NCBI RefSeq assembly: GCF_000004195.4
Contig: NC_030677.2
Location: 172,782,019 to 172,846,018, forward strand
Length of the DNA stretch: 64,000 nt
Origin: Xenopus tropicalis
Taxonomy: Eukaryota > Chordata > Amphibia > Anura > Pipidae
Direction: 5' to 3'
Shown here: in pieces, positions 37,426 to 49,008 of the stretch
Position numbering within the stretch: the first letter of the stretch is position 1
Layout of the letters: each line of letters begins with the position of its first letter
The notes under the pieces: generated by a model
Seen by the model: the letters and a program-made list of their open reading frames with translations, nothing else
Told to the model about the DNA's origin: nothing
Database searches by the model: none
Program-made: the position numbers and the translations under genes

Positions 37426-38113
37426 TGGATTTGTGAAATCTGATTGGTTAGATATATTGGCAGGTGTATTGCAGGATTTCATCATTATTTTCAGCAAGAA
37501 TTTGCTTTTGACCCCCTCCTGTATAAGATGGTGGTACCTGCAATGTTTTGTAGCATTTTGGTTGCACGTATGTATTCAGGCTGAAATCCGTCCCATGTAA
37601 GCACTGAGAAATGGATGACATGCCTGTCAGTACTTCTTCACCAGGGAGCTTTGGGCAACTTTGCAAAGCCAAAGTGACACATATGTTTTTCTACTGATTA
37701 TTTACATTCTCACCAGCAGGAAAGCTTTTAGAGGAGATTAGTCACCACTGCTAGAAGAAAAAAAATGCCCAAAAGTTGCAGGTTCCATAGCAGAAAAGCT
37801 CTATCGAATACAATGATGTTTTACTGAGCTTATCAGTTATCTGCTATGTAAACTGTGCCATTTAGCCATATTTCAATTTAAATAGCAACCCCCTCAGCAG
37901 TTTTGCTTATATTTGCATATTTAACATTTAATGTATACAGGTACTATTCTTTTTATGGGCAATCCAATCATAATATCAGTTTCATATTGTAACATATGCT
38001 GTCTTTTTAACAGTAATAATTGCTGGTGTAAATGTTGATGTAATTTGGGTTGTGTGATGTTGTTTAACCCCTCTGTAATTGGCCTTTCTTCTTCTTGTTT
38101 TTCCAACCTTTAG

Positions 38114-38256
38114 TGTGAACAGGCACATTTAATGAGGGAGCATGAAGATGTTCAGGAGAGGACAACATTACGTTATGAGGAGCGAATAACAGAGCTACAC
38201 AGCATTATAGCTGAACTAAATAAAAAGATTGATCGACTTCAAGGGACAACCATAAG
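38114..38256 (+). CDS. mcc: MCC coding exon b (47 codons plus 2 bases)
   Basis: The exon begins in phase 0 with CEQAHLMREHEDVQERTT and ends ...IDRLQGTTI plus the first two bases (AG) of an arginine codon completed by the next exon. It continues the coiled coil of the previous exon and is nearly identical to the mammalian protein as remembered. The acceptor is cctttag after a T-rich tract; the donor is gtacag. Its length is 143 bp. The intron before it is 5,324 bp. Codon use and conservation are those of a constrained vertebrate exon, with mostly third-position differences expected between frog and human. There is no sign of a frameshift or stop. Confidence 0.95.
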
Positions 38257-39171
38257 GTACAGTTCTAATGGAATTCCCAGAAATTGTACAGAGTGTAAGG
38301 AAACCCCTAGCCTCTTTAGTACTCATTAAAGGAGCTGGTATTTCATAAGCCCATAGATGACAAAAGTCTAATTAAATCTGATCATAGCAAGAATAAGTTG
38401 ACTGATTTCAAAGGAAGCGGGAGGGAGGTGCAGCACTTGTCTGTTCCAGAGACATTACAGTGTTAGTGGTAGAAATTACATGGAATCTGGAAATATATGT
38501 GCTGGTTATAATGGCCATCTGTTTTACTGCAGAAACCGAGAACATTAAAAGTACTCCTCAATCCACCCATGCAGGGTTAGGGTCACCTTTTTTCTCTGTA
38601 CCAAGGCCAGTTCAGCAGGAAAATCATAGTATGTGTGAGCTGGATTATGTTGCTTGAAATCTGCCCAGCTCATTTATATAGTGGGGGTAACAGTGCAAGT
38701 AAATAGACAAAGTAAAGCAAGCTGTGCTTTTTCTGCCCAACTTTTTTTTTTTGTTTATTTGGACAACCCATGTTTATGAAAAGGGTGTTTATGTGGAAGC
38801 TGTACTTGAGTAAAGTACCGCCCTAAATGATTACTATGCTGTGTATAGAAATGTATAGCCATCCATAATTAACTGGTAAAAGGGCGATCCCCAATATGTA
38901 TTGGACAATATAGATTGATTGTGTTACCAGCAATGCTTAGTATGCTGCATTCATTCTTATGGAAAGCACTTTTATGCAGGAAAAAGTAACGCTCTGCTAA
39001 ACTTCTGGTTACCTTCCTATGCTGATGGCTGCATCCTACACTAAACATAAAGCACTGCCCTGACTTGCTGGTCCCTGGTACATATGTGCCAGTCTGGGCA
39101 TGCAAGCGATATCACTGCAGCAGACAGTGTGGCAACTTCAGAGGGGCATTACATTTTCTGGTTCCATGATT
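38257..39171. other. MCC intron b-c, first part; holds an 85-bp repeated segment
   Basis: No exon. The segment 38509-38592, with ctgcagaaaccgagaaca and aatccacccatgcagggt, recurs at 41246-41325 beyond the Tc1 element. The remainder is unremarkable. Confidence 0.5.
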
Positions 39172-39173
39172 TA

Positions 39174-40806
39174 CAGTGGTGTGAAAAACTATTTGCCCCC
39201 TTCCTGATTTCTTATTCTTTTGCATGTTTGTCACACTTAAATGTTTCTGCTCATCAAAAACCGTTAACTATTAGTCAAAGATAACATAATTGAACACAAA
39301 ATGCAGTTTTAAAATGAAGGTTTACGTTATTAAGGGAGAAAAAAAACTCCAAATCTACATGGCCCTGTGTGAAAAAGTTATTGCCCCCCTTGTTAAAAAA
39401 TAACTTAACTGTGGTTTATCAATTTCAATTTTCAATTTCAATATCAATTTCTGTAGTCACCCCCAGGCCTGATTACTGCCACACCTGTTTCAATCAAGAA
39501 ATCACTTAAATAGGAGCTACCTGACACAGAGAAGTAGACCAAAAGCACCTCAAAAGCTAGACATCATGCCAAGATCCAAAGAAATTCAGGAACAAATGAG
39601 AACAAAAGTAATTGAGATCTATCAGTCTGGTAAAGGTTATAAAGCCATTTCTAAAGCTTTGGGACTCCAGCGAACCACAATGAGAGCCATTATCCACAAA
39701 TGGCAAAAACATGGAACAGTGGTGAACCTTCCCAGGAGTGGCCGGCCGACCAAAATTACCCCAAGAGCGCAGAGACAACTCATCCGAGAGGCCACAAAAG
39801 ACCCCAGGACAACATCTAAAGAACTACAGGCCTCACTTGCCTCAATTAAGGTCAGTGTTCACGACTCCACCATAAGAAAGAGACTGGGCAAAAACGGCCT
39901 GCATGGCAGATTTCCAAGGCGCAAACCACTTTTAAGCAAAAAGAACATTATGGCTCGTCTCAATTTTGCTAAAAAACATCTCAATGATTGCCAAGACTTT
40001 TGGGAAAATACCTTGTGGACCGACGAGACAAAAGTTTAACTTTTTGGAAGGTGCGTGTCCAGTTACATCTGGCGTAAAAGTAACACAGCATTTCAGAAAA
40101 AGAACATCATACCAACAGTAAAATATGGTGGTGGTAGTGTGATGGTCTGGGGTTGTTTTGCGGCTTCAGGACCTGGAAGGCTTGCTGTGATTGATGGAAC
40201 CATGAATTCTACTGTCTACCAAAAAATCCTGAAGGAGAATGTCCGGCCATCTGTTCGTCAACTCAAGCTGAAGCGATCTTGGGTGCTGCAGCAGGACAAT
40301 GACCCAAAACACACCAGCAAATCCACCTCTGAATGGCTGAAGAAAAACAAAATGAAGACTTTGGAGTGGCCTAGTCAAAGTCCTGACCTGAATCCTATTG
40401 AGATGTTGTGGCATGACCTTAAAAAGGCGGTTCATGCTAGAAAACCCTCAAATAAAGCTGAATTACAACAATTCTGCAAAGATGAGTGGGCCAAAATTCC
40501 TCCAGAGCGCTGTAAAAGACTCGTTGCAAGTTATCGCAAACGCTTGATTGAAGTTATTGCTGCTAAGGGTGGCCCAACCAGTTATTAGGTTCAGGGGGCA
40601 ATTACTTTTTCACACAGGGCCATGTAGGTTTGGATTTTTTTTCTCCCTAAATAATAAAAACCCTCATTTAAAAACTGCATTTTGTGTTTACTCGTGTTAT
40701 CTTTGACTAATAGTTAAATGTGTTTGATGATCAGAAACATTTTGTGTGACAAACATGCAAAAGAATAAGAAATCAGGAAGGGGGCAAATAGTTTTTCACA
40801 CCACTG
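39174..40806 (+). mobile_element. Full-length Tc1/mariner transposon, copy 2
   Basis: It has the same terminal repeats as copy 1, flanked by TA (39172-39173, 40807-40808), and is 1,633 bp. Nucleotide differences from copy 1 are scattered substitutions with almost no indels, so both are young. It lies in MCC intron b-c in the same direction as the gene. Confidence 0.95.
39566..40588 (+). pseudogene. Tc1 transposase with one nonsense codon
   Basis: The reading frame is colinear with copy 1 over 340 codons but codon 158, five residues after the first catalytic aspartate, is TAA (40037-40039) where copy 1 has GAA. There is no frameshift; the second half continues in frame to the shared end GGPTSY and retains D244 and E279. 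Residue 249 is H, the usual residue, unlike copy 1. Other differences from copy 1 include V39M, S108G, H131R, I149T, R166S, K214N, W227R, A240V and A329E. The truncated product would lack two of three catalytic acids and is taken to be inactive. Confidence 0.93.
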
Positions 40807-40808
40807 TA

Positions 40809-43800
40809 GTTGCTCTTTAAACAAACACTAATATTTATGATGATTACTATTCATAAAAAATATACAATAAATAGACTTGGCATTTAGAAAGACTTGTAGT
40901 GTATACAGCATAACTAAAATGCAGTTTATCAGCAATCTGATGTCTGGCTTCTTATGACTAGTATTAATCACCACAAGTTTGTGATTTGTAATATATCTAA
41001 AAATCTTTTAGATAGATAAAATTTAATCTCTTGTAAAGTATAACCTTATTCCAAACATACAAAGACCCCCGTATCTGTTGTTAAAGGCTTCAACAGTGGT
41101 TTCAAGTGATATGTGAAAAGACACCCCCCATCATTTTTTTTTTCCCTTCATCTCTGATTTGCTGTTTAAATAAAGTTGTTTTTTTTTAAAGATTTAACTG
41201 TCAGGGTTAGACTGGTATATCAGAATACCGAGACAAAATTAAAAATGGCCATGTGTTTCACTGCAGAAACCAAGAACATTATAAAAGTACCCCTCAATCC
41301 ACCCATGCAAGGTTAGGGTCACCTTTTAGGTCAACATTTTCAATAATTACAGTTATACTAAGGGGGCATATTTATTAAAGCTAGGACTGGGGAATCTAGA
41401 AGGATTGCCAGCAGCTAGTCTGTTTTTTGTTTGCTCAGAAATTTTGGACTGTCAGTAAAGGTTGGTAAGGATTTGACACATTTCTCAAAGCAGATACCTG
41501 TGTTAATTCAGCAGAATGTGTTTGCTTTGAGATTTGCTTGTCAGCAGCACTGTGCAGTCATCTGAATCCTTACTGCGCAATGCAAATCATATCAGGGAAT
41601 TTTTTTATCCCGACATGGGAAAATAGTCAGATTGTTTGAAGTTAACATAGTAACTTAGTTGAAACTGTGAAATGCTCTATACTATTGTCTTAAAGTCATG
41701 GTGATGCCTCTATACTCTTTGAGCAACTTGTGTTGAGCAATACCATCCACCAGGGACTGTATAATTCAGCATTGATTCATTGATCCCATGTGATATGCCT
41801 ATGTACCACTGTGCTCCCCAGTCCCCATTTATATGCAAACTTATAAATTAAACCTGTTTAAAAAAAAAAAAAAAAACACAAAACACAATAATTTAGTAAG
41901 TTAGATTGAAAAAGAGATACACTTGCATCAAGGTTAACCTTTTATGTCTTTATGAAACTACTAGCTGATCCAGAGGAAGGAAAAAAAATCTCTTCTAAAG
42001 GCTCTCCAATTTTGCCTCAAAATTTTTTTTCCCCTGACTCTAAGATGTTAGTGAGCACTAAGCACCCCATCTGGGTTCTTTGTATATTGAGCTCAATTCA
42101 TACATTACAGAGTTATAAAGAGTCTGTCAGGGGAATGGTACAGTTTGAGGGGTATGTTCATTTAAAGCTTACTGGCAGTTTGTTCCACTTATGGGGATAA
42201 ACATATGCAAGATGCTTACTTATGTTTAATGTGTCTGTCCCAGACAGAAAATGAATCGTACAGAGCCTCCACAGCCTGTTGCGTTCCATTTAAAAAAATA
42301 AATACATTTTGTTGGCCCTTTAGCAGTTAAGTTTGTTTGTTCAGCCAAAGTGTTTAATGGCATGAACAAACATCTGGTGAGTCTAATAGAAGCTGAAACC
42401 TAGGAAGAAAATTGTGAATACTGCACAGCTACATCAAATATTTACACCTCCTTTTCCTGGTTTATACCTTATTAGGGCAAAATTAGGAGCACATTGTGAC
42501 AAAAGAACTACAGTCGTTCCAGTTGAAGTGAATGTTAGTGCCTTGGTTTGAAATACCTTGAGCTCCATTTCTGTCACTAGTGGAGTGCACTGTACTAACA
42601 TTTGGGGCTATGTAATAAAGTATTTACTGTAAATCCTTCCAAATGTTTTCAGAAAGCATTCAGCAGTTTTACTATATTAATATTGTATTATATTTCCTCT
42701 AGATGAGCAGGCTTTCCTGCACTTGCTTAAATGTGGAATCCATTTAATTATGTATTATAGGATTTTTTCTCTTTTGTTTGGAAATGTAATCTAACTGACC
42801 TTTAAATATCTTTGTAAACCTACCAACTCTCTCATGAGTCTCTTGCTACAGTTTATTTTACAAGGCAGCTGTGTCTCTTACTTTTTTTAACTTTGACACT
42901 ACAGACAAGTTTATTAAGATCCTCTTGATTTTTTGGCTCTGTGCGCAAATGATCTTTTGTACGCACAGAGCGCACACTTTAAAATACTGCGCACAAATAC
43001 TGTGTACCTGAAAGTGGCTGGTTAAAAATAAGTACAAAATAATGTGTTTGCACAAAGACTGTTCTGTGCGGACCTCAATTGCACTGGGCTGGATTTGTGA
43101 GTGAGAGGAAAGTTTGGTGGTTATTAACTCATTGGTGCAGGTCCAAGATCCATTAGAACAACCATTCAGATTTATTAAACAATGAATTGAGGGTCTGGTG
43201 TTGATTCCATTAGGATACTAGTTCTTCTCATTGTTATACAAACTTTTTTTAATATCCGTTTGATTGCTTGATCTGTCTATGTATGTAGCAGTACTTGTAA
43301 ATTAAACAGTGTGGTTTAAAACAATACAGTAAACAGAAGGGAAACAATAAGATAAAAAATATATGCAACTGCATTCAAGATAATGTTCTAATTGTTAAGG
43401 TACAAAGGAGGAAAGAGGTTCCTGTCCTGTCCTCATTCTTGAGTACATTACATTCTTGCCACCCTTACAAATTTACCTGCAAATATATTGGCACTGGCCC
43501 TAGCCGGTGTTTTGCTGGGAGGCCGATCAAATACCAGGTGGTTGGCAACCATAAATACAATACATTTGTATTGCTGTGTCATGGATTTTAGTGTGACAGT
43601 TGACATTTCATACTATTTTTATGACATAACTAGACTAAACTAAATGTTATATCAACGCCAAGATGTTTTAAAGACCTGGTACATCCATTAGATGTTAATT
43701 TATTACAGTTATCTATTGTTTTCACATTGTAAGACCTTGCAAGACATTGTTTTTGATTAATAAATGTGTTGTACGGGTAGAATGACGTCTATATATGCTG

Positions 43801-44363
43801 ATCTTCCTGCTGGGCTACTCTATAAAAAGTGATTATTACTATATTTTGTAAATGTGAACTTAAACTTTACCTGTCTGAAAATGTAAGGGTTTCTATTTCA
43901 TTATTTGAGCTATATCTTAGTATTTCTCTCATTAGTTGGTGCTATTACTTACTTTAGTTTATATTTGATACACATCCCTTCTATGATACTATGCTTGCTA
44001 GTCACATGCAAGCAGTCTTCTTTTTATCAAGTATATTTCATTATGCTCCTTACCTTAGCACAAAGTAAGATGGCTGAATGACTTGGTGTGAATTTCAGCA
44101 TCGGGTGAATTTTAGCACTTCTAGCCAAATTATTTGGGCACCAATCACTCTTTTTTGTGGGGCCATAGTTTCAAGATAGATAGCGTTAGCTGCATGACTG
44201 GAGAATAATGCTGATCCTCTAGTGGGCCTCCATCGTTCCCCCTCCCACACACATGCTCTTTTTGGTTCTAAAGGCCCCTAAATTATAGCCTGGGGTTGTA
44301 TTTTCAGTGGGCACTGTTAATCATTTCTTCTGCTTAGAAATGTATTCCTTTGATGTGTTCCAG
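40809..44363. other. MCC intron b-c, remainder, no gene seen
   Basis: It holds the second 85-bp repeat copy (41246-41325), a poly(A) run at 41861-41877, and otherwise unremarkable AT-rich sequence. A patch at 42940-43060 has repeated gtgcgcaaa/gcgcacaa words. I find no further exon. Confidence 0.5.
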
Positions 44364-44506
44364 GGAGGAAGATGAATATTCTGAGCTACGGTCAGAACAC
44401 AGTCACAGCCAACTTGAAACCAATGACGACTCACGCAGTATGGACCAAGACCAAACCTCAGTGTCAGTTCAAGAAAATCAGTCCACTATGGTTACTGTAG
44501 ATATGG
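44364..44506 (+). CDS. mcc: MCC coding exon c (acidic linker, 47 codons)
   Basis: The first base completes the arginine codon left open by exon b. The frame then reads EEDEYSELRSEHSHSQLE and includes DDSRSMDQDQTSVSV and STMVTVDM, ending on the first base (G) of an aspartate codon. This is the acidic, serine-rich, less strictly coiled linker of MCC and it diverges more from the mammalian protein than the neighbouring exons, as expected for a flexible segment. The acceptor is ttccag; the donor is a consensus gtaagt. Length is 143 bp and the upstream intron is 6,107 bp, which contains the second Tc1 element. Phosphorylation in this segment is plausible from its serine content but is not shown by sequence. 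Confidence 0.95.
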
Positions 44507-44881
44507 GTAAGTATTTACTTTTTAGTAACTAAAGCACATGATCATAAAAGTTCCCTTTCTTATTTTGTATACTGTGTTTTTATTCTGGTACTGAACAACA
44601 TAAAAAGGAACTGGAAAAAAATGTTTCTTTTATTAAATCAGTGAAGGCTTCTATGGTAATTGTGCAAGGGCCACTTACAGATAATACTAGAATTGTAAAA
44701 CTGACAATGCCATGGAGGATGCCAGAATAATTTACAAAAAGAGCTATATTATTTTTATTACAGATACAGTTAACATATCGCTTCTTGGGCTCTCCACGCT
44801 GCTGGATTAATCACGTGACCAATCCTAGAATGCATATGTCTGGGAGTATCCACCAGTCCATCTCCACTGCCACAATAGTTT

Positions 44882-45228
44882 TCACAAAACAAAAAGATCA
44901 TATGCATTCACTAGGAATTCAGTTCCTAAAAATGTCAATAATTTATTACTTCTCAGTTAAAAATCTAGTAGTCAGACACCACAACAATTCACCTAATGAT
45001 TCACATAGTCACCTGATGCATTTCATGCCTCTCTCAGGCACTTCATTAATGGTGTTATCATACACAATCACTTCCTTTTTATAACAATCCATGTACATGT
45101 AATTAAAAACAACCAATGCAATTCACAAGGTGAATTGTTGTGGTTTCTTACCACTATGTTTTTGACTGAGGCGTAATAAATTATTGACATAACTTACCCC
45201 CTGGAATGCATATGATGTTTTGTGGAGT
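44882..45228. mobile_element. Foldback element in MCC intron c-d
   Basis: Arms of about 115 bp: cacaaaacaaaaagatcata, gtcaataatttattactt, agacaccacaacaattcacc on the left are the reverse complement (about 85 percent) of aggtgaattgttgtggtt, gtaataaattattgacat, catatgatgttttgtgg on the right. The loop holds a hairpin, tgcctctctcaggca (45024-45038), on whose minus strand gaag and gaaa flank the stem. No target duplication was established. The 99-codon frame across it is not a gene. Confidence 0.75.
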
Positions 45229-46255
45229 ATATTATTTTTATAACACACAACAAAGGCATTTTGACAGACCCAATACTACAAGCTACTTGCTGTAACAGGC
45301 CTTGCTTTACAAAATTCCAACATATACAGGCACAAAATTTTTAACCACCCAACATGTTATCCAGCTTCATAAATCGCTTGTGAAAATCTAAAGCTCTGCA
45401 ATAAATATTCAGCTTAGAAATATGAAATGAATATGCTGCAGATTTATAGAGTTCTAACCATTAAACAAATTCTGATCTGTTTCAGTCTCTGTGCCTATCA
45501 CTTAAAAGCCACATTCTCTCAGGTCAGTCCAATACTACAAAATGTACCACAGTACTACCTCTCATTAGCTCACTGACTACAACACCTTTATTCTATTTAT
45601 TCTAGTATAGCCATCCAACAAGCCATCCAACATAAGCTTACCAACTCTGTATTTATAACACTTATATTCAATAATGGCTTAACGATGAGGCACAATCTCT
45701 TTAACAATAAAAATTCTTAAATATTACTAATAGTGACAACACAGAAAGTTATATAACCTAACGTTATATGTGTATAGGTTAGACTTTTGATTATGTATAT
45801 ATACATCACAGGTGTAAGGGTTGTCAAACCTCTACATCCTTGCTACACACTGAGTGGGAAGCACCCAGAATCTGTCTATGGTTTGGGGAGTGCCAGTACT
45901 AATTGTATATAAATATATACAAAAATGTCCTATACGAACATTGAAGTGCTTTGGTGCCTCTCCTACAGCAAGTGGTGTGGTTGAGGCCCAATTACTTTTT
46001 CTTCATATCCCCAACTGCAAAGACCCACATCCACATTGAGAGTGGATTATTAAAATGATCACAATACTCACTCAAGCACTTTATCGAATCTCCTTTTCTC
46101 TTGTCATAGACTCACCAAAATGATCTTATCCTTACAGAAAGATTGGAAGAAATACTGTATAACCAAACTCTCCTTGACTTCTACAGCTGATGGGCACCTC
46201 TAGTCCCCTCTGCTGTATAAATAAATCCTCAACCACTTATTTCTCTCTGACTCAG
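45229..46255. other. MCC intron c-d, remainder, nothing seen
   Basis: AT-rich; no exon before the acceptor of exon d. Confidence 0.4.
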
Positions 46256-46419
46256 ACACTTGCAGTGACCTGAACTCTGAGCTCCAACGGGTGCTGACGG
46301 GCCTAGAGAATGCCATATGTGGAAGAAAGAAGAGCAGCTGCAACTTGTCTGTCGCAGATGTGGACCGACACATTGAACAGCTCACCACTGCCAGTGAACA
46401 CTGCGACCTTGCCATCAAG
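46256..46419 (+). CDS. mcc: MCC coding exon d (54 codons plus 2 bases)
   Basis: The exon opens with AC, which completes the aspartate codon begun in exon c. It then encodes TCSDLNSELQRVLTGLEN, the basic stretch CGRKKSSCNLS, and VDRHIEQLTTASEHCDLAIK, ending in phase 0. This is a highly conserved MCC block and resumes helical structure. The acceptor is ctgactcag; the donor is gtgagg. Length is 164 bp; the intron before it is 1,749 bp and holds a 347-bp foldback element. A pure (TA)n tract lies about 140 bp downstream of the donor. The alternative open frames overlapping this exon on the minus strand (46200-46641) are shadows. Confidence 0.95.
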
Positions 46420-46557
46420 GTGAGGTGCTGCACACTTTTTCTCATAACTAGTACCAGCCCTGTGAATAACTTGCAGCATCACATGGCAAGTTTGTGCCAC
46501 CCATACAAACAATGCACTGTATATGAATTGAATATACATACCCACATGTTTTAAGAT

Positions 46558-46560
<3 letters not shown>

Positions 46561-46603
<43 letters not shown>
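46561..46603. repeat. (TA)n microsatellite
   Basis: A pure (AT) dinucleotide tract of 43 bases, about 140 bp after the donor of MCC exon d. Likely length-variable. Confidence 0.95.
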
Positions 46604-46605
<2 letters not shown>

Positions 46606-46912
46606 GTCGCAGGAATCTGCACTCACCAGTTCAAAGGGCAACGGCTGGGTGCTAACCCAAAAAATGCATCCAATATATAGAGAGCACTCACAGCATTATA
46701 TTTGTAGAAATTATGCAGAACTGAAGGTTATATGCAAAATTATATAGAACTTTTTTTATTCTTTTATTTTTTAGCCCTTTAAATGACTTGACACAAAACA
46801 GTAATATTTGCATCTCTTGTCAGTGGTGCATGGTGGTTGCAAAGACTCCAAAGGTTTAAATTAGAGTAGATAGTTAAGCCATAGTCATAAAATTACTACA
46901 GCTATATATATA

Positions 46913-47315
46913 CACTCACCTAAAGTATTATTAGGAACACCATACTACTACCCTTCTCTGACCTCTAGCATCAACAAGGCATTTTCGCCCACAGGACTGC
47001 CGCATACTGGATGTTTTATCCTTTTCACACCATTCTTTGTAAACCCTAGAAATGGTTGTGCATGAAAATCCCAGTAACTGAGCAGATTGTGAAATACTCA
47101 GACCGGCCCGTCTGGCACCAACAACCATGCCACGCTCAAAATTGCTTAAATCACCTTTCTTTCCCATTCTGACATTCAGTTTGGAGTTCAGGAGATTGTC
47201 TTGACCAGGACCACACCCCTAAATGCATTGAAGCAACTGCCATGTGATTGGTTGATTAGATAATTGAATTAATGAGAAATTGAACAGGTGTTCCTAATAA
47301 ACCTTTAGGTGAGTG
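46913..47315 (-). mobile_element. Internally deleted Tc1-like element
   Basis: Ends CACTCACCTAAAGTATTATT and the inverted AATAAACCTTTAGGTGAGTG are flanked by TA (46911-46912, 47316-47317). Only 403 bp remain. On the minus strand it encodes just the start of a transposase and then runs into the left terminus, so most of the catalytic domain is deleted. It belongs to a different Tc1 family from the copies at 22585 and 39174. Confidence 0.9.
46931..47167 (-). pseudogene. Tc1-like transposase N-terminal remnant (78 codons)
   Basis: Starting MGKKGDLSNFERGMVVGARR, the frame keeps the first helix-turn-helix (GLSISQSAQLLGFSCTTISR, residues about 23-42) and VYKEWCEK, then GRKCLVDARGQRRVVV before a stop. 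D, D and E of the catalytic core are absent because of the internal deletion. A protein of this kind could at most bind its own terminal repeats; expression is not shown. Confidence 0.85.
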
Positions 47316-47317
47316 TA

Positions 47318-48021
47318 TATACTAGACTCAGTGTAGCATTACTGCATAATATTAGCCTGAATTAGACACATTAAGGCAGATAAAGCTGTCTTATTGATGT
47401 GCCAAAATTATGGCAGAAAAAAGTAGACCCTAAGATTCTTCTTGGTGGACCAAACACAAATTTATAGGTTTTATTAACTCATTGCATGGAAATCACACAA
47501 GCTTTCCAGAAAAAGTACGCCATTGCCATCCAATAAAATGTGTTGCTCTCTAAAAAAAAGAATCTATGTGCCTTTATCTTTTTGTGCTATAGTAATAAAA
47601 AGAAGGAGCAAAGTACAGTTGTAGGCTTTTGCTTGGAGAATGTGTTGAGCACCATTGCTTTGTGTTACAAGTCACAGTATGCACAAGAAAGCATCGTATT
47701 GTGGTGCCTGGAACAGTGACCATATGCTTTTCTTTACTTTACCATTCCCCAGCTGCACAGGCTTGTAGACTTTATTGGGGCAGTCTACTCTTCCTGGAAG
47801 GTTAAGAAGACGGAAGAAATGTTTCCAATTTGCACTTACTGTGTGTATTAACTCCATGATATCATCTGGTTAATTAGCACTGTTTGGCTTTATTCAGAAT
47901 TCCAAAGTCTTGAAACAATATCCAAAATAAATACATTTCTAAAAGAGAGAGATTTTTTTTGTTTATATCTTATAACATCCTAAAGATTTCCATGATGTTT
48001 ATGGTCTTTCTATTTTTTCAG
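47318..48021. other. MCC intron d-e, remainder, nothing seen
   Basis: No exon or repeat recognised apart from the T-rich acceptor region of exon e. Confidence 0.4.
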
Positions 48022-48228
48022 ACTGTAGAAGAGATAGAGGGGGTTCTTGGACGGGACTTGTACCCTAACATTGCAGAGGAAAGATCACGTTGGGAGAAAG
48101 AGCTGGCAGGCCTCCGGGAAGAAAATGAGAGCCTCACTGCAATGCTGTGCAGCAAAGAGGAGGATCTCAACAGGACCAAAGCTACAATGAACGCTATCCG
48201 TGAAGAGAGGGATAGGCTACGCAGAAGG
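48022..48228 (+). CDS. mcc: MCC coding exon e (69 codons, coiled coil)
   Basis: This 207-bp phase 0/phase 0 exon encodes TVEEIEGVLGRDLYPNIA, then KELAGLREENESLTAML and NAIREERDRLRRR. The charged heptad pattern in its second half is a clear coiled coil. The sequence is nearly identical to human MCC as remembered, with conservative changes such as NI for NL after DLYP and ED for EE after CSKE. The acceptor is an extended T tract ending in cag; the donor is gtaaag, which is weaker than consensus. Reading through the donor would give only a few more residues before a stop. The preceding intron is 1,602 bp and contains the deleted Tc1-like element at 46913-47315. Confidence 0.96.
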
Positions 48229-48595
48229 GTAAAGCTAATGTTCTCTTATACTTGAATATACATGAATAAGTAATGTAATCTGTGGCATGTCTCTGTAGGT
48301 AGTTATGACAAATCTTTGGATTATTGTGGATTCCATCAGAGTAGTGACAGAAAAACTATGCTAATCCATTAGCAGGCGAATGGAAATGGTTGTGTTTTTT
48401 CTTATTATTAGAGGACAAGAAAAAAAGAGAATGCTGTGCTCACCACTAAACAATTTTAAACCATTAAGGAAGGGGGTTTCAATGAGGTTGTGACCACAAA
48501 TTTGTACAAACAGAGACAAGAGGTTATTTACCAATATATATAGGACATTAAGACATTCTGTGCACTTACCTACTAGGAAATGCCCTCCCCTTTAA

Positions 48596-49008
48596 AGGAG
48601 AAGGAAAGGCAAAGTCACTTGGAGGTGCCAAAATGTTAGGCACCCCCAAGTGACTTTAATCACTTACCTTCTACCCCACGCTGGTGCCCCTGTACAGAGA
48701 GAACAGCACCAGCCCGGGGTACCTGCAGCGCTTCCTTCTTCCTGAACGATCGTGCGCGCATGCCCAGTAGAGTGAAAAGCTGAACTTTAACAGAGAAGTC
48801 GGCTTTTCACTCTACTGCGCAAGCGTTTGTCCGGGACAATTGGCTGCAGCGCGAGTAGGAAGGAGGAAGCGCTCTCGACAGGTACCCCGGGCTGGTGCTG
48901 TTTTCTCCTAACAGGGGCACCAGCCCGGGGTACAAGGTAAGCGATTTAAGTCACTTGGGGGTGCTTAACATTTTGGCACCCCCAAGTGACTTAGCCTTTC
49001 CTTGTCCT
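48596..49008. mobile_element. TTAA-flanked foldback MITE
   Basis: Ends AGGAGAAGGAAAGGCAAAGT and the inverted CTTAGCCTTTCCTTGTCCT lie between TTAA at 48592-48595 and 49009-49012. Inner inverted words include aagtcacttggaggtgcc and gcacccccaagtgactt, and caccagcccggggtacc on both sides. A GC-rich centre near 48740-48880 contains gcgcgcatgcgc-like sequence. T2/Kolobok-like by target site. Confidence 0.88.

Noticed and set aside
44785..45084. 99-codon plus-strand frame
   Set aside because: It lies in and beside a foldback element and has no recognisable domain or splice context.
46200..46641. Minus-strand frames of 81 and 112 codons
   Set aside because: They overlap MCC exon d and a (TA)n tract, and have no independent similarity.
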